A stretch of DNA of 64,000 nt from Streptoverticillium olivoreticuli subsp. olivoreticuli (GTDB lineage: Bacteria; Actinomycetota; Actinomycetes; Streptomycetales; Streptomycetaceae): the NCBI RefSeq assembly GCF_003391135.1, contig NZ_CP031455.1, forward strand, positions 2,813,501 through 2,877,500, given 5' to 3'. Under the pieces are notes generated by a model that was not told where the DNA came from, did not search any database, and worked only from the letters and a program-made list of their open reading frames with translations. Numbering within the stretch: position 1 is the first letter of the stretch; each line of letters begins with the position of its first letter. Below are positions 8,329 through 16,690 of this stretch, in pieces. A program made the translations under genes and the position numbers.

Positions 8329-9423
8329 GTGAACATCAGCGTGTACCGGCCCGGCGAGCTCACCGCGGCCGACCGGGCGGCCTGGTCCGCCCTGCAGTCA
8401 CGGGCCGTCGAGGACGGCTCACCACAGCTCGCGAACCCCTTCCTGGCACCGGAGTTCGCCCTGGCCGTCGGCCGCTGCCGGCACGGGGCCCGGATCGCGG
8501 TCGTGCGGGAAGAGGGCGAGCCGGTGGCCTTCTTCCCCTACCAGCGCTCGCCGATGGGGGTGGGCCGGGCCATCGGCCTGGGCGTCTCGGACGCCCAGGG
8601 CCTGATCCACCGCCCCGGATTCCAGTGGGACGCACGGGAGTTGCTGATCGCGTGCGGGCTCTCGGTGTGGGAGTTCGACCACCTGGTGGAGGGGCAGAAG
8701 CCCTTCGAGGTGGGCGCCTCCGGGTCGTACGGCTCACCCGTGGTCGATGTCGAGCAGGGCTTCGATTCCTATCTGGCGGCGCTGCGCAAGCAGTCGCCGA
8801 AGTTCACCCGCACCACCCTCGCCAAGGAGCGCAAGCTCGGCCGGGACGTCGGCGAGGTGCGCTATGTGCACGACGAGCGCGACCCGACGGTGCTGGGCAC
8901 CCTGATCGGCTGGAAGTCCGCGCAGTACCGAAGAACGGGGCGCAGCGACCGCTTCGCGCGGCCGTGGATCTCGCATCTGGTGGAGCAGCTCTTCCACACC
9001 CGCGGCGCGTCGTTCACGGGTCTGCTGTCGGTGCTCTACGCCGGCGGCCGGCCGGTCGCGGCGCACTTCGGGCTGTGCTCGGGTCCGGTGCTCGCCTGCT
9101 GGTTCCCCGCGTACGACCCGGCGTTCGCGAAGTACTCGCCGGGTCTGGTGCTGCACTTGCGGATGGCCGAGGGGGCCGCCGCCGCGGGGATGGCCTACCT
9201 GGACCTGGGGCGCGGCGAGAAGGCGTACAAGAACTCCCTCAAGACACGTGAACTCAGCGTCTCCGAAGGGTGGGTGACGCGCCATCACCCCGTGGCCCTG
9301 GGGCACCGGGTCCGGCGCGCGCCGGTGCGGGCCCTGCGCAACACGGTGCTGGCCCGGCCGGAGCTCTTCGAGCGCGCGGACCGGCTGCTCAAGCGCATGG
9401 GGCGGTTCCGCGCGGGCAGTTGA
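8329..9423 (+). CDS. FemAB/CelD-like GNAT acyltransferase
   Basis: A 364-residue protein of the Acetyltransf_6 type, related to the FemAB and CelD/BcsL families. The C-terminal half carries the expected fold signature (FTGLLSVLYAGGRPVAAHFG, then YSPGLVLHLRMAEGAAAAGM and LDLGRGEKAYKNSL). Such enzymes transfer acyl or aminoacyl groups to sugars or lipid-linked intermediates and are common in polysaccharide clusters. GTG 8329 sits one base after the preceding stop; the frame runs open upstream but that part reads as the shadow of the previous gene. It likely modifies the polymer made by this locus. Confidence 0.82.
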   Translation: MNISVYRPGELTAADRAAWSALQSRAVEDGSPQLANPFLAPEFALAVGRCRHGARIAVVREEGEPVAFFPYQRSPMGVGRAIGLGVSDAQGLIHRPGFQWDARELLIACGLSVWEFDHLVEGQKPFEVGASGSYGSPVVDVEQGFDSYLAALRKQSPKFTRTTLAKERKLGRDVGEVRYVHDERDPTVLGTLIGWKSAQYRRTGRSDRFARPWISHLVEQLFHTRGASFTGLLSVLYAGGRPVAAHFGLCSGPVLACWFPAYDPAFAKYSPGLVLHLRMAEGAAAAGMAYLDLGRGEKAYKNSLKTRELSVSEGWVTRHHPVALGHRVRRAPVRALRNTVLARPELFERADRLLKRMGRFRAGS

Positions 9424-9441
9424 GGCGCGGGGGCGCGCCCC

Positions 9442-9469
9442 CGTAGTGCGCCGTTGACGGCGCACTACG
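9442..9469. terminator. Strong hairpin terminator after the acyltransferase gene
   Basis: A 12-bp perfect stem (9442-9453 with 9458-9469) closes on a TTGA tetraloop. It begins 19 bp after the stop codon and separates the first two genes of the locus from the glycosyltransferase operon. Confidence 0.75.
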
Positions 9470-9834
9470 TCAACCGGACGTGTGAAACGGGCGCAAAAAA
9501 CACCCAAAGGAGGAGTCACCGCACCAGCTCTTGCCATACAGTCTCAACCATCAATACCGTCGTACATCCACCCGCATCGGCCCATCGGTTTCAGCGGCTC
9601 AAGGGGAGGGCTCGAGCGCCGCGATGGTGTCGGGGGCGGGGCGCGGTGGGGGGTGCCGCGTTCGGTAGTCACGGTCGCTCAGTCGCGTACCGCGCGACCG
9701 GTCTTCGTTGTCAACTCACCCTGGCCGTACGGTGCTTCAGGCAGCGTCGGGCGAGGCGAGTACCCCCTTTTCGAACCGGATAAGCCACTGGACCGCCGGG
9801 GGGCGGTCCACCGGACGAGAGGGAAATCCGACTC
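9470..9834 (+). other. Long intergenic region upstream of the glycosyltransferase operon
   Basis: About 365 bp without a convincing gene. It includes an AAAGGAGG stretch near 9505 with no start codon at proper spacing and some lower-GC sequence (9530-9560) that could hold a promoter. No clear hairpin or operator was seen after the terminator at 9442-9469. The length suggests a long 5' leader or several promoters for the operon that starts at 9835. Confidence 0.4.
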
Positions 9835-10647
9835 ATGAGTTCTTTCCTTCGCCCTGCGACCGATCAGGAGCCGGCGCCGGCCGGCCACTACCGCCCGGTG
9901 AGCTCGCATCTCGCGATAGCGCCACCGGTGAGCGTCGTCATCCCGGCCATGAACGAGGCGGAGAACCTTCCGTACGTGTTCAAGACGCTGCCGGGCTGGA
10001 TCCACGAAGTGGTCCTCGTGGACGGCAATTCGACCGACGACACCATCGCGGTCGCCCGGGGGCTGTGGCCCGACGTCAAGGTCGTCGAGCAGCGCGGCAA
10101 GGGCAAGGGCGACGCGCTGATCACGGGTTTCGCGGCCTGTACGGGCGAGATCATCGTGATGGTCGACGCGGACGGCTCCGCGGACGGCAACGAGATCGTC
10201 AGCTACGTCTCCGCGCTCGTCGGCGGCGCGGACTTCGCCAAGGGTTCCCGCTTCGCCAACGGCGGCGGCACCGACGACATGACGCCCATCCGCAAGCTCG
10301 GCAACCGCGTCCTGTGCTCCCTGGTCAACCACAAGTTCGGCGCCCGCTACACCGATCTGTGCTACGGATACAACGCCTTCTGGAAGCACTGCCTGGACGA
10401 CATCGCCCTGGACTGCGCCGGGTTCGAGGTCGAGACCCTGATGAACATCAGAGTCGTCAAGGCGGGCCTCAAGGTCCAGGAGATCCCCAGCCATGAGTTC
10501 GTGCGCATCCACGGCACCAGCAATCTGCGTGCCGTGCGCGACGGGCTGCGGGTCCTGAAGGTCATCCTCAAGGAGCACGGCGCCCGTCGCCGGCGCCCGC
10601 ACCGCCTCGCCATCGCGCCGGCCGCCAACCGCAGGGAAGTCTCTTGA
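9835..10647 (+). CDS. Family 2 glycosyltransferase, DPM1/polyprenol-phosphate type
   Basis: A 270-residue GT-A enzyme. Family-2 motifs are clear: PPVSVVIPAMNEAENL at the start of the fold, VVLVDGNSTDDT for nucleotide binding, and the metal-binding DADGS. GKGKGDALITGF and the later GTSNLRAVRDGLRVL resemble dolichyl/polyprenyl-phosphate sugar synthases. There is no membrane helix, so it acts at the cytoplasmic face, probably making a lipid-linked sugar donor or the first lipid-linked sugar. It heads a tight operon: the TTG start of the next gene overlaps its stop. Confidence 0.9.
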   Translation: MSSFLRPATDQEPAPAGHYRPVSSHLAIAPPVSVVIPAMNEAENLPYVFKTLPGWIHEVVLVDGNSTDDTIAVARGLWPDVKVVEQRGKGKGDALITGFAACTGEIIVMVDADGSADGNEIVSYVSALVGGADFAKGSRFANGGGTDDMTPIRKLGNRVLCSLVNHKFGARYTDLCYGYNAFWKHCLDDIALDCAGFEVETLMNIRVVKAGLKVQEIPSHEFVRIHGTSNLRAVRDGLRVLKVILKEHGARRRRPHRLAIAPAANRREVS

Positions 10648-11744
10648 GCAGCCCACCCGACCACCGCCCGGCCGGCGTGCCGGATGTCTCGGTGGTCATC
10701 TGTGTCTACACCGAGGACCGCTGGGACGACATCCTCGCCGCGGTGGCCTCGGTGCGCGACCAGTCCTGGCCCGCCCTGGAGACCCTGGTCGTCGTGGACC
10801 ACAACGCCGCGCTGCTGCGCCGCCTCGCCAAGCGGTACGGCGACGACGGCGCCGGTGCGACGGCCGGGGTGCGGGTGCTCGCCAACGCGGGCCCCCGCGG
10901 CCTGTCGGCGGGCCGCAACACCGGCATCGCCGCCTCCTCCGGCGAGGTGATCGCGTTCCTGGACGACGACGCGGTCGCCGAGCGGGAGTGGCTGCGCCAC
11001 TTCGCGCGGGCCTATGCCGACCCCCGGGTGATGGCGGTCGGCGGCCGTACGGAGCCGGTGTGGGAGTCCCGGCGCAGGCCGGCCTGGTTCCCCGAGGAGT
11101 TCGACTGGGTGGTGGGCTGTTCCTATCGCGGTCTGCCGCCCGGCCGGGTCCGGGTGCGCAACGTCCTCGGCGGCAACGCCTCCTTCCGCAGGTCGGCGTT
11201 CACCCTGGCCGGGGGGTTCGCCAGCGGCATCGGGCGGGATGGCGACCGGCTGCCGCTGGGCGGCGAGGAGACGGAGCTGTGCATCCGGCTGACCCGGGCC
11301 ATGCCGGAGGCGGTGCTGCTGATCGACGACCGGTCGGTGATCCACCACCGGGTGCCGGCCGTGCGGGAGCGCTTCCGCTACTTCCGCACCCGGGCGTATG
11401 CAGAAGGGCTGTCCAAGGCCCTGGTCACCCGCAGTGTGGGGGCGCAGTCGGGGCTGTCCTCGGAGCGCCGCTACACCACGCGCGTGTTGCCCGCGGGCGT
11501 CGCGCGCGGCGTGCGGGACGCCCTGCTCGGCAGGCCGGGCGGCGCGGGCCGGGCCGGGGCGATCGTGGCCGGGCTCGCGGCGACGGTGGGCGGCTATGCC
11601 CTCGGCAGCGTCCGGGCGCGCCGCGGCGGGGTCCGGTTCGCGGTCGCGGAAGTGCCCTCGGGCGGCACGCCGACGGAGGAGCCGCACGGTGGGCACGGTC
11701 CGAACGGCCCGGCAGCGGGCCCTCCCGAGGAGGCCGGCGCGTGA
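10644..11744 (+). CDS. Family 2 glycosyltransferase
   Basis: A 366-residue GT2 enzyme with PDVSVVICVYTEDRWDDI at the N-terminus, a GLSAGRNTGI acceptor-side motif, the DDDAVAE metal-binding site, and a late GGEETELCIRL, the ED-type catalytic-base region of GT-A inverting enzymes. It probably extends the repeat unit of the exopolysaccharide. The start is TTG 10644, overlapping the upstream stop (TTGA), with GGGAAG upstream. The C-terminal 60 residues are rich in Gly, Ala and Arg and probably disordered. Confidence 0.88.
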   Translation: MSSPPDHRPAGVPDVSVVICVYTEDRWDDILAAVASVRDQSWPALETLVVVDHNAALLRRLAKRYGDDGAGATAGVRVLANAGPRGLSAGRNTGIAASSGEVIAFLDDDAVAEREWLRHFARAYADPRVMAVGGRTEPVWESRRRPAWFPEEFDWVVGCSYRGLPPGRVRVRNVLGGNASFRRSAFTLAGGFASGIGRDGDRLPLGGEETELCIRLTRAMPEAVLLIDDRSVIHHRVPAVRERFRYFRTRAYAEGLSKALVTRSVGAQSGLSSERRYTTRVLPAGVARGVRDALLGRPGGAGRAGAIVAGLAATVGGYALGSVRARRGGVRFAVAEVPSGGTPTEEPHGGHGPNGPAAGPPEEAGA

Positions 11745-12541
11745 GTGCGGACCGGGTGCCGATACTGATGTACCACGCCGTGGCGGACTCACCCGCCCGG
11801 GCGACGTACGGCCTGTCGGTGTCCCCCGACTCGTTCGCGGGACAGATGCGGCTGCTGGCCGAGCGCGGGTTCACCCCGCTGACGGCCGAGCAGCTCGCCG
11901 TCGCCTGGCGCACCAGCGCCGTGCTGCCGCCGAAGCCGGTGCTGATCACCTTCGACGACGGCTATGAGGGCGTGCACCGGCACGCCCTCCCGGCGCTCGT
12001 CGAGCACGGCTTCTCCGCGACGCTCTTCGCGTCCACGGGGTGGCTGCGCGGGGCGCACGAGACGGGCGGCGCGCTCGACCTGATGCTGACCTGGGACCAG
12101 GTGCGGGAGCTGGCCGGGGCCGGGTTGGAGATCGGCGGGCACAGCCACACCCACCCCCAGCTCGATCAACTGGCCGATGAACGGCTGTGGTTCGAGGTGC
12201 AGCGGTGCCGGGAGATCCTTGCGGGTGAGCTGGGGCGTCCACCGGTGTCCTTCGCCTATCCCTACGGTTATTCCGACCGCCGGGTGCGGCGCACGGTCCG
12301 GGCGGCGGGCTTCAGCGTCTCGCTGGCCGTGGGCAACACCCTCGCCGCGCGCCCGCAGGGGCCGTACGCCCTGGAGCGGGTGACGGTGCGGCGTTCGACC
12401 GGGCTCGGCGAGTTCGAGCGGCTCGTCGAGGGGCGGGCGCTGGGCCGGCTGTTCGTCCGGGACCGCACCCTGACCAAGGGGTACGCCATATATCGCAGAA
12501 CCCGACAAGTCGTCAGGAAGGCAAGCGAAGCCCGTGTCTGA
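11741..12541 (+). CDS. Polysaccharide deacetylase (carbohydrate esterase 4, NodB domain)
   Basis: A 266-residue CE4 enzyme. Motif 1 is TFDDGYEG with the catalytic-base and metal Asp pair, motif 2 is GGHSHTHPQL with the two metal-binding His, and motif 3 is FAYPYGYSD. The N-terminal PILMYHAVA is typical of the family. It has no signal peptide, so it acts in the cytoplasm on precursors, or leaves by another route. GTG 11741 overlaps the preceding stop and has GAGGAGG at good spacing. N-deacetylation of hexosamine residues in the polymer is the likely job. Confidence 0.9.
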   Translation: MSADRVPILMYHAVADSPARATYGLSVSPDSFAGQMRLLAERGFTPLTAEQLAVAWRTSAVLPPKPVLITFDDGYEGVHRHALPALVEHGFSATLFASTGWLRGAHETGGALDLMLTWDQVRELAGAGLEIGGHSHTHPQLDQLADERLWFEVQRCREILAGELGRPPVSFAYPYGYSDRRVRRTVRAAGFSVSLAVGNTLAARPQGPYALERVTVRRSTGLGEFERLVEGRALGRLFVRDRTLTKGYAIYRRTRQVVRKASEARV

Positions 12542-15500
12542 CACGTCCACCCGCACCGAGGAACGGGAGACGGAGGGGCCGGCCGGCCGCAAGTTGCGGC
12601 TGCCGGGGCGGGGCGGCGGAAGTCCGCTGTTCCGCAACGCCTTCGCGCTGATGCTCAACACGGGCATCAGCGCCGTTCTCGGCGTGGGGTACTGGCTGGT
12701 CGCCGCCCGGTACTACTCCGAGGAGGCGGTCGGCCAGGGCTCCGCGGCCATCGCCGCGATGAAGCTCCTCGCGGGGCTCACCGCGGTCACCCTGACGGGG
12801 GCGCTGGCCCGCTTCATCCCCACCGCCGGACGGATGACGGGACGGCTCGTCTTCCGTACGTACGCGGGGAGTTCGGTGGTCGTGGCACTGGCCGCGACGG
12901 TCTTCCTGCTCACGCTCAACCTGTGGGGCCCGTCGTACCGCTTCCTGCACGGGCCCCTGCACGGCTTCGGGTTCGTGATCGCCGTGGCGGCCTGGTCGGT
13001 GCTCACCCTTCAGGACGGGGTGCTGACCGGGCTGCGCAGCGCGTTCTGGGTGCCGGTGGGCAATACGGTCTTCTCGGCCGTGAAGCTGGCGCTGCTGGTG
13101 GGAATGTCCGCGGCGCTGCCGACGTCCGGGGTGTTCGTCTCCTGGGTCGTCTCGATCGCCGTCTCGGTGGTGCCGCTGGGGTGGCTGGTGTTCCGGCGGC
13201 TGGTGCCGCGGCATGTGGCGGCGACCGAGGCGACGGCGCGGACGGCGTCGTACCGCGAGATGGGGCGCTTCCTCGCCGGGGACTACACCGGGTCGCTGTT
13301 CTCGCTGGCCGTGGTCTATCTGGTGCCGGTGATCATCGCCTCGCAGGTCAGCTCCACCGACAACGCGTACTTCTACATCACCACCACCATCGGCGGCACC
13401 ACGAATCTGCTCGCCATCAACATGGGCGCCTCCCTCACGGTCGAGGGGTCGCACGACCCGGCGCGGCTGGCGGAGAACTGCCGGGCGGCGCTGCGCCGGA
13501 TGGCGAAGATCATGGTGCCGGTCTGTGTGCTGCTGTTCGTCCTCGCGCCGTACATCCTGCGGGTCTTCGGCCAGGGGTACGCGGACGCGGCGACGCCGCT
13601 GCTGCGCTGGTTCGCGGTGGGGGCGGCGCTGCGGGTGGTGATGGAGACCTATTTCGCGGTGCTGCGGGCCCAGAGCCGCACGGCCGGACTCGCCTATCTC
13701 CAGGGTCTGTTGTGCGTGCTGGTGCTCGGTCTGACGCTGCTGCTCCTGCCCCGGATGGGGCTCACCGGCGCGGGCGTCGCGGAGATCTCCAGCCTCGCGG
13801 TGATCGTTTCCATCTCCGCGGTGAAACTGCGCAGGATCCTCAAGGCGGCGGCACCTGCGCTCGGCGCCCCGGTGGCCTACGCGCCCGACGTGGCACCGGA
13901 CGGTGACCTCGCCGACCTCGCGGTGCGCGGTGACCGGCGGGACGGCCCGCGCACCGAGCCGCGCCCGGCCCGGCGGGGCATCGGGCGCGGCTTAGGATCC
14001 CGGACGGCCTCGGACGGCGGGCAGCGCGAGGGCGGGCGGTACGGCACGCGCTGGGCGCTGAGAGCGGCGCTCGACGCGGACACGATGCCGCTGGGTGTGC
14101 GGCTGGACTTCGACCACTTGGAGCGGCGCCCCGACCTCCGCCACACCCCCGACGGGGTCGGGTCGGCCTCGATGCCGCCCCCGCTGCCGAAGCCTTCGGC
14201 CGCCGACGCGTCCTCAGCACGGCCTGCCCCGGCCGGGCCGTCCCCGGCCAAGCCCGTGGCGAAGCTCGCCGCGACGGCGCCGCCCGAGGCCCGGCCAGTG
14301 CCGGTCGCGGCTCGGCCGCCCGTGCCGAAGGCGCCCACGGCGGCGCCCGTGACGCCCGCGCGGGCAGCCGCGGCGGCCGTGGAAGGCCCGCTCCCCCGCC
14401 CGGCCGCCCCCCGGTGGTGGCGGCCCGAGGCGGGGATCTGGCTGCTGTTCCTCGGTGCGCTCGCGCTCTACTGGACGCCGCTGGGCTCCCTGGGCGAGTC
14501 CGGCCTGGACGGCATGGGCGGGCTCGGGCTGATCTCCGTGCTGCCGGTGGCGACGCTGGTGGGCACCGCCCTGCTGGTGACATCGTTCGCGGCCGCGCTG
14601 GCACTGCCCCGGCAGCGCCGGTGGCTGCTGACGGCGGTGCTGCTGCTGACCGTCGTGTCCCTGCACGCCGCGCCCGCCGTGCTGGAGGCGCAGCCGCGCT
14701 TCGCGACGGCGTGGCAGCACCTGGGGTTCATCGACTTCATCGACCGTACGGGGGTGGCGGCGCCCGACCTCGACGCCCGCTGGAGCTGGCCGGGCTTCTT
14801 CGCCCTCGCCGCGTTCCTCGCCCGGGCCTGCGGGGTGAGCGACCTCACCGAGGTGCTGCGCTGGTGGCCGCTGACCGTGCAGCTGCTGAGCCTGGCGCCG
14901 CTGGCCCTGCTGCTGCGGGCGGTGCGGGCGGGCTGGCGGGCGAAGTGGACGGCGGCCTGGCTGTTCGTGCTGTGCGGCTGGGTGGGCCAGGACTACTTCT
15001 CCCCGCAGGCCCTCAACTACCTCTTCTACCTGCTGTTCGTGGCCGTGCTGCTGGTGTGGTTCCGCTGGCCGAGGCAGCTGCGCGGCAAGCTGCTGCCGGG
15101 CGAGGCGGAGGTCGTCCCTGCGGGCCGCAGCGAGCTGGGGATCCTGCTCGCGGTGGTGCTCGCGCTGTTCGCCGCGTCGGTCGCGAGCCATCAGCTCACC
15201 CCGTTCGTGATGCTGGGGGTGCTGACCGCGCTGGTCGTCACCCGGCGCTGCACGCTGCGCGGACTGCCGCTGCTGTGCGCGGTGATGCTCGCGGTGTGGG
15301 TGGGCTTCCTCGCGGAGCCCTACTGGTCGGGCCACTTCAACGAGCTCTTCGGCGGTCTGGGGTCCCTGGGCGGCAATGTCTCCTCGTCGGTCTCGGGCCG
15401 CATCGAGGGCGGCAGCGCCACGCACAAGCTGGTGCTGTACGTCCGGGTGGCGCTGGCGGGCGGAGTGCTGGCGTTCGCCGCGCTCGGCTGGTGGCGCCGC

Positions 15501-16409
15501 CGCCGGTCCGGGATCGGCGATCTGGCGCTGCTGCTGCTCACCGGGGTGCCCTTCCTGGCCTTCGGGATGCAGTCGTACGGCGGTGAAGTGGCCCTGCGGG
15601 TCTTCCTGTTCGCGGTGCCGGGCGCCTGCGTCCTGGCCGCGCTCGCGCTCTTCCCCCGCCCGCGCGCGACGGCTAGCGCCGGTGTGCTCGGTCCGGTGGC
15701 CGCGCTGCTGGCCGGGCTCGTCCTCGTCTTCGGCTTCCTGGTGGCCCGCTGGGGCAACGAGTCCTTCGAGCGGGTGCGGCCCGGCGAGGTCGCCGCCATG
15801 GACTATGTGTACGCGCACGACAAGCCGACCGTGCAGCTGCTGTGGATGAGCAACGACACCGCCAAGAACGTCACTCCGGCCATGCCGTGGGGCAGCCGCG
15901 ACATGGAGCGGGTGCTGTACGAACCGACGCTCGCGCCCCGCGACCCGGCCCGGGTGGACGACCTCGTGACCGCCCTGCGCAAGGCCGGGCCCCGGGCGTA
16001 CATCATGGTCGACCGCGGCCAGTCGGTCTATCTCCAGCTCGACTCGGGCTACGCCCCCGACTGGGACGACCGGGTGCGGCGCGCCCTCGACGGCCGGCCG
16101 GAGCTGCGGCGGGTGCTCTCCAACGAGGACGCGGTGCTGTACGAACTGAAGACCCCGGCCACGGGCACGGCCCCCCCGCCCCGCCCCGGCCCCGCCGGGC
16201 CCCGCGTGACGTGGACGCCGGTGTCGGTGGTCGGCGCGCCGGCGGCGGTGGCGCTGCTGCTGCTCCTGTCCGGGCGGGAGTTGCTGCGGGTGATGGGCCG
16301 CCCCGGAGTCCGCCAGCTGCGCTGGCTCCAGAGCACGTACTGGTTCGCGCTGCCGCTGCTGGTGGTCCTGCTGGTGTCACTGGTGGTCCGCATGGCGACG
16401 ATCTCGTAG
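12534..16409 (+). CDS. Flippase fused to a second polytopic domain (giant polysaccharide assembly protein)
   Basis: A 1291-residue membrane protein. Residues 25-440 form a MOP/Wzx-type oligosaccharide flippase with about 12-14 hydrophobic segments. Residues 440-620 are a Pro/Ala/Arg-rich linker. Residues 622-1290 form a second polytopic domain with about 12 segments and a soluble stretch at about 1070-1210, as in GT-C or polymerase-like proteins; I cannot name that family. A fused flippase and polymerase/transferase would join translocation to chain growth. Codon 487 (13992-13994), in the linker, is TTA, the codon read by the bldA tRNA. GTG 12534 overlaps the deacetylase end by 8 bp with AGGAAGG upstream. 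Confidence 0.85.
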   Translation: MSDTSTRTEERETEGPAGRKLRLPGRGGGSPLFRNAFALMLNTGISAVLGVGYWLVAARYYSEEAVGQGSAAIAAMKLLAGLTAVTLTGALARFIPTAGRMTGRLVFRTYAGSSVVVALAATVFLLTLNLWGPSYRFLHGPLHGFGFVIAVAAWSVLTLQDGVLTGLRSAFWVPVGNTVFSAVKLALLVGMSAALPTSGVFVSWVVSIAVSVVPLGWLVFRRLVPRHVAATEATARTASYREMGRFLAGDYTGSLFSLAVVYLVPVIIASQVSSTDNAYFYITTTIGGTTNLLAINMGASLTVEGSHDPARLAENCRAALRRMAKIMVPVCVLLFVLAPYILRVFGQGYADAATPLLRWFAVGAALRVVMETYFAVLRAQSRTAGLAYLQGLLCVLVLGLTLLLLPRMGLTGAGVAEISSLAVIVSISAVKLRRILKAAAPALGAPVAYAPDVAPDGDLADLAVRGDRRDGPRTEPRPARRGIGRGLGSRTASDGGQREGGRYGTRWALRAALDADTMPLGVRLDFDHLERRPDLRHTPDGVGSASMPPPLPKPSAADASSARPAPAGPSPAKPVAKLAATAPPEARPVPVAARPPVPKAPTAAPVTPARAAAAAVEGPLPRPAAPRWWRPEAGIWLLFLGALALYWTPLGSLGESGLDGMGGLGLISVLPVATLVGTALLVTSFAAALALPRQRRWLLTAVLLLTVVSLHAAPAVLEAQPRFATAWQHLGFIDFIDRTGVAAPDLDARWSWPGFFALAAFLARACGVSDLTEVLRWWPLTVQLLSLAPLALLLRAVRAGWRAKWTAAWLFVLCGWVGQDYFSPQALNYLFYLLFVAVLLVWFRWPRQLRGKLLPGEAEVVPAGRSELGILLAVVLALFAASVASHQLTPFVMLGVLTALVVTRRCTLRGLPLLCAVMLAVWVGFLAEPYWSGHFNELFGGLGSLGGNVSSSVSGRIEGGSATHKLVLYVRVALAGGVLAFAALGWWRRRRSGIGDLALLLLTGVPFLAFGMQSYGGEVALRVFLFAVPGACVLAALALFPRPRATASAGVLGPVAALLAGLVLVFGFLVARWGNESFERVRPGEVAAMDYVYAHDKPTVQLLWMSNDTAKNVTPAMPWGSRDMERVLYEPTLAPRDPARVDDLVTALRKAGPRAYIMVDRGQSVYLQLDSGYAPDWDDRVRRALDGRPELRRVLSNEDAVLYELKTPATGTAPPPRPGPAGPRVTWTPVSVVGAPAAVALLLLLSGRELLRVMGRPGVRQLRWLQSTYWFALPLLVVLLVSLVVRMATIS

Positions 16410-16446
16410 CGGGCGGTTTCCCCGGGGCTCCGCCCCGGACCCGTGC

Positions 16447-16690
16447 TCGGGTGCGGCCCGGCGGGGCTTTGTTCCCCTACCCCGCCCCTTCCCGCTGTAT
16501 CGATTTGCGGCTCCGCCGCGTGAGGGGCTCCGCCCCAGACCCCGGAGCACGCTCCGCGCGCTGTCCTCAATCGCCGGACGGGCTGGATTTTCCAGCCCGT
16601 CCGGCGATTGAGGACGCGCCCGCAGGGCGCTGGGGGTCCGGGGGTCTCCCCGGTTTCGGGAAGGGGCGGGGCTGGGGAAAAAGCGCGTCA
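16447..16690. repeat. GC-rich intergenic repeat module
   Basis: The sequence around GGGGCTTTGTTCCCC ... CCCCGCCCCTTCCCG (16455-16495) recurs near the window end (63880-63950), and a reverse-complement copy sits at 16620-16685 (GTTTCGGGAAGGGGCGGGGC). The module therefore has an inverted layout around the central hairpin. Such elements recur between convergent genes in streptomycetes; they encode nothing I can see. Confidence 0.7.
16563..16615. terminator. 25-bp perfect hairpin, bidirectional terminator
   Basis: Bases 16563-16587 are perfectly complementary to 16591-16615 with a TTT loop; the core is ATCGCCGGACGGGCTGGA. It lies between convergent genes and can terminate both. A one-mismatch half copy occurs at 24888-24911 and a disrupted copy at the window end. 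Confidence 0.85.

Noticed and set aside
9454..9838. Small plus-strand frames in the 9.4-9.8 kb intergenic region as leader peptides
   Set aside because: The AAAGGAGG stretch near 9505 has no start codon at proper distance and the frames overlap the terminator hairpin.
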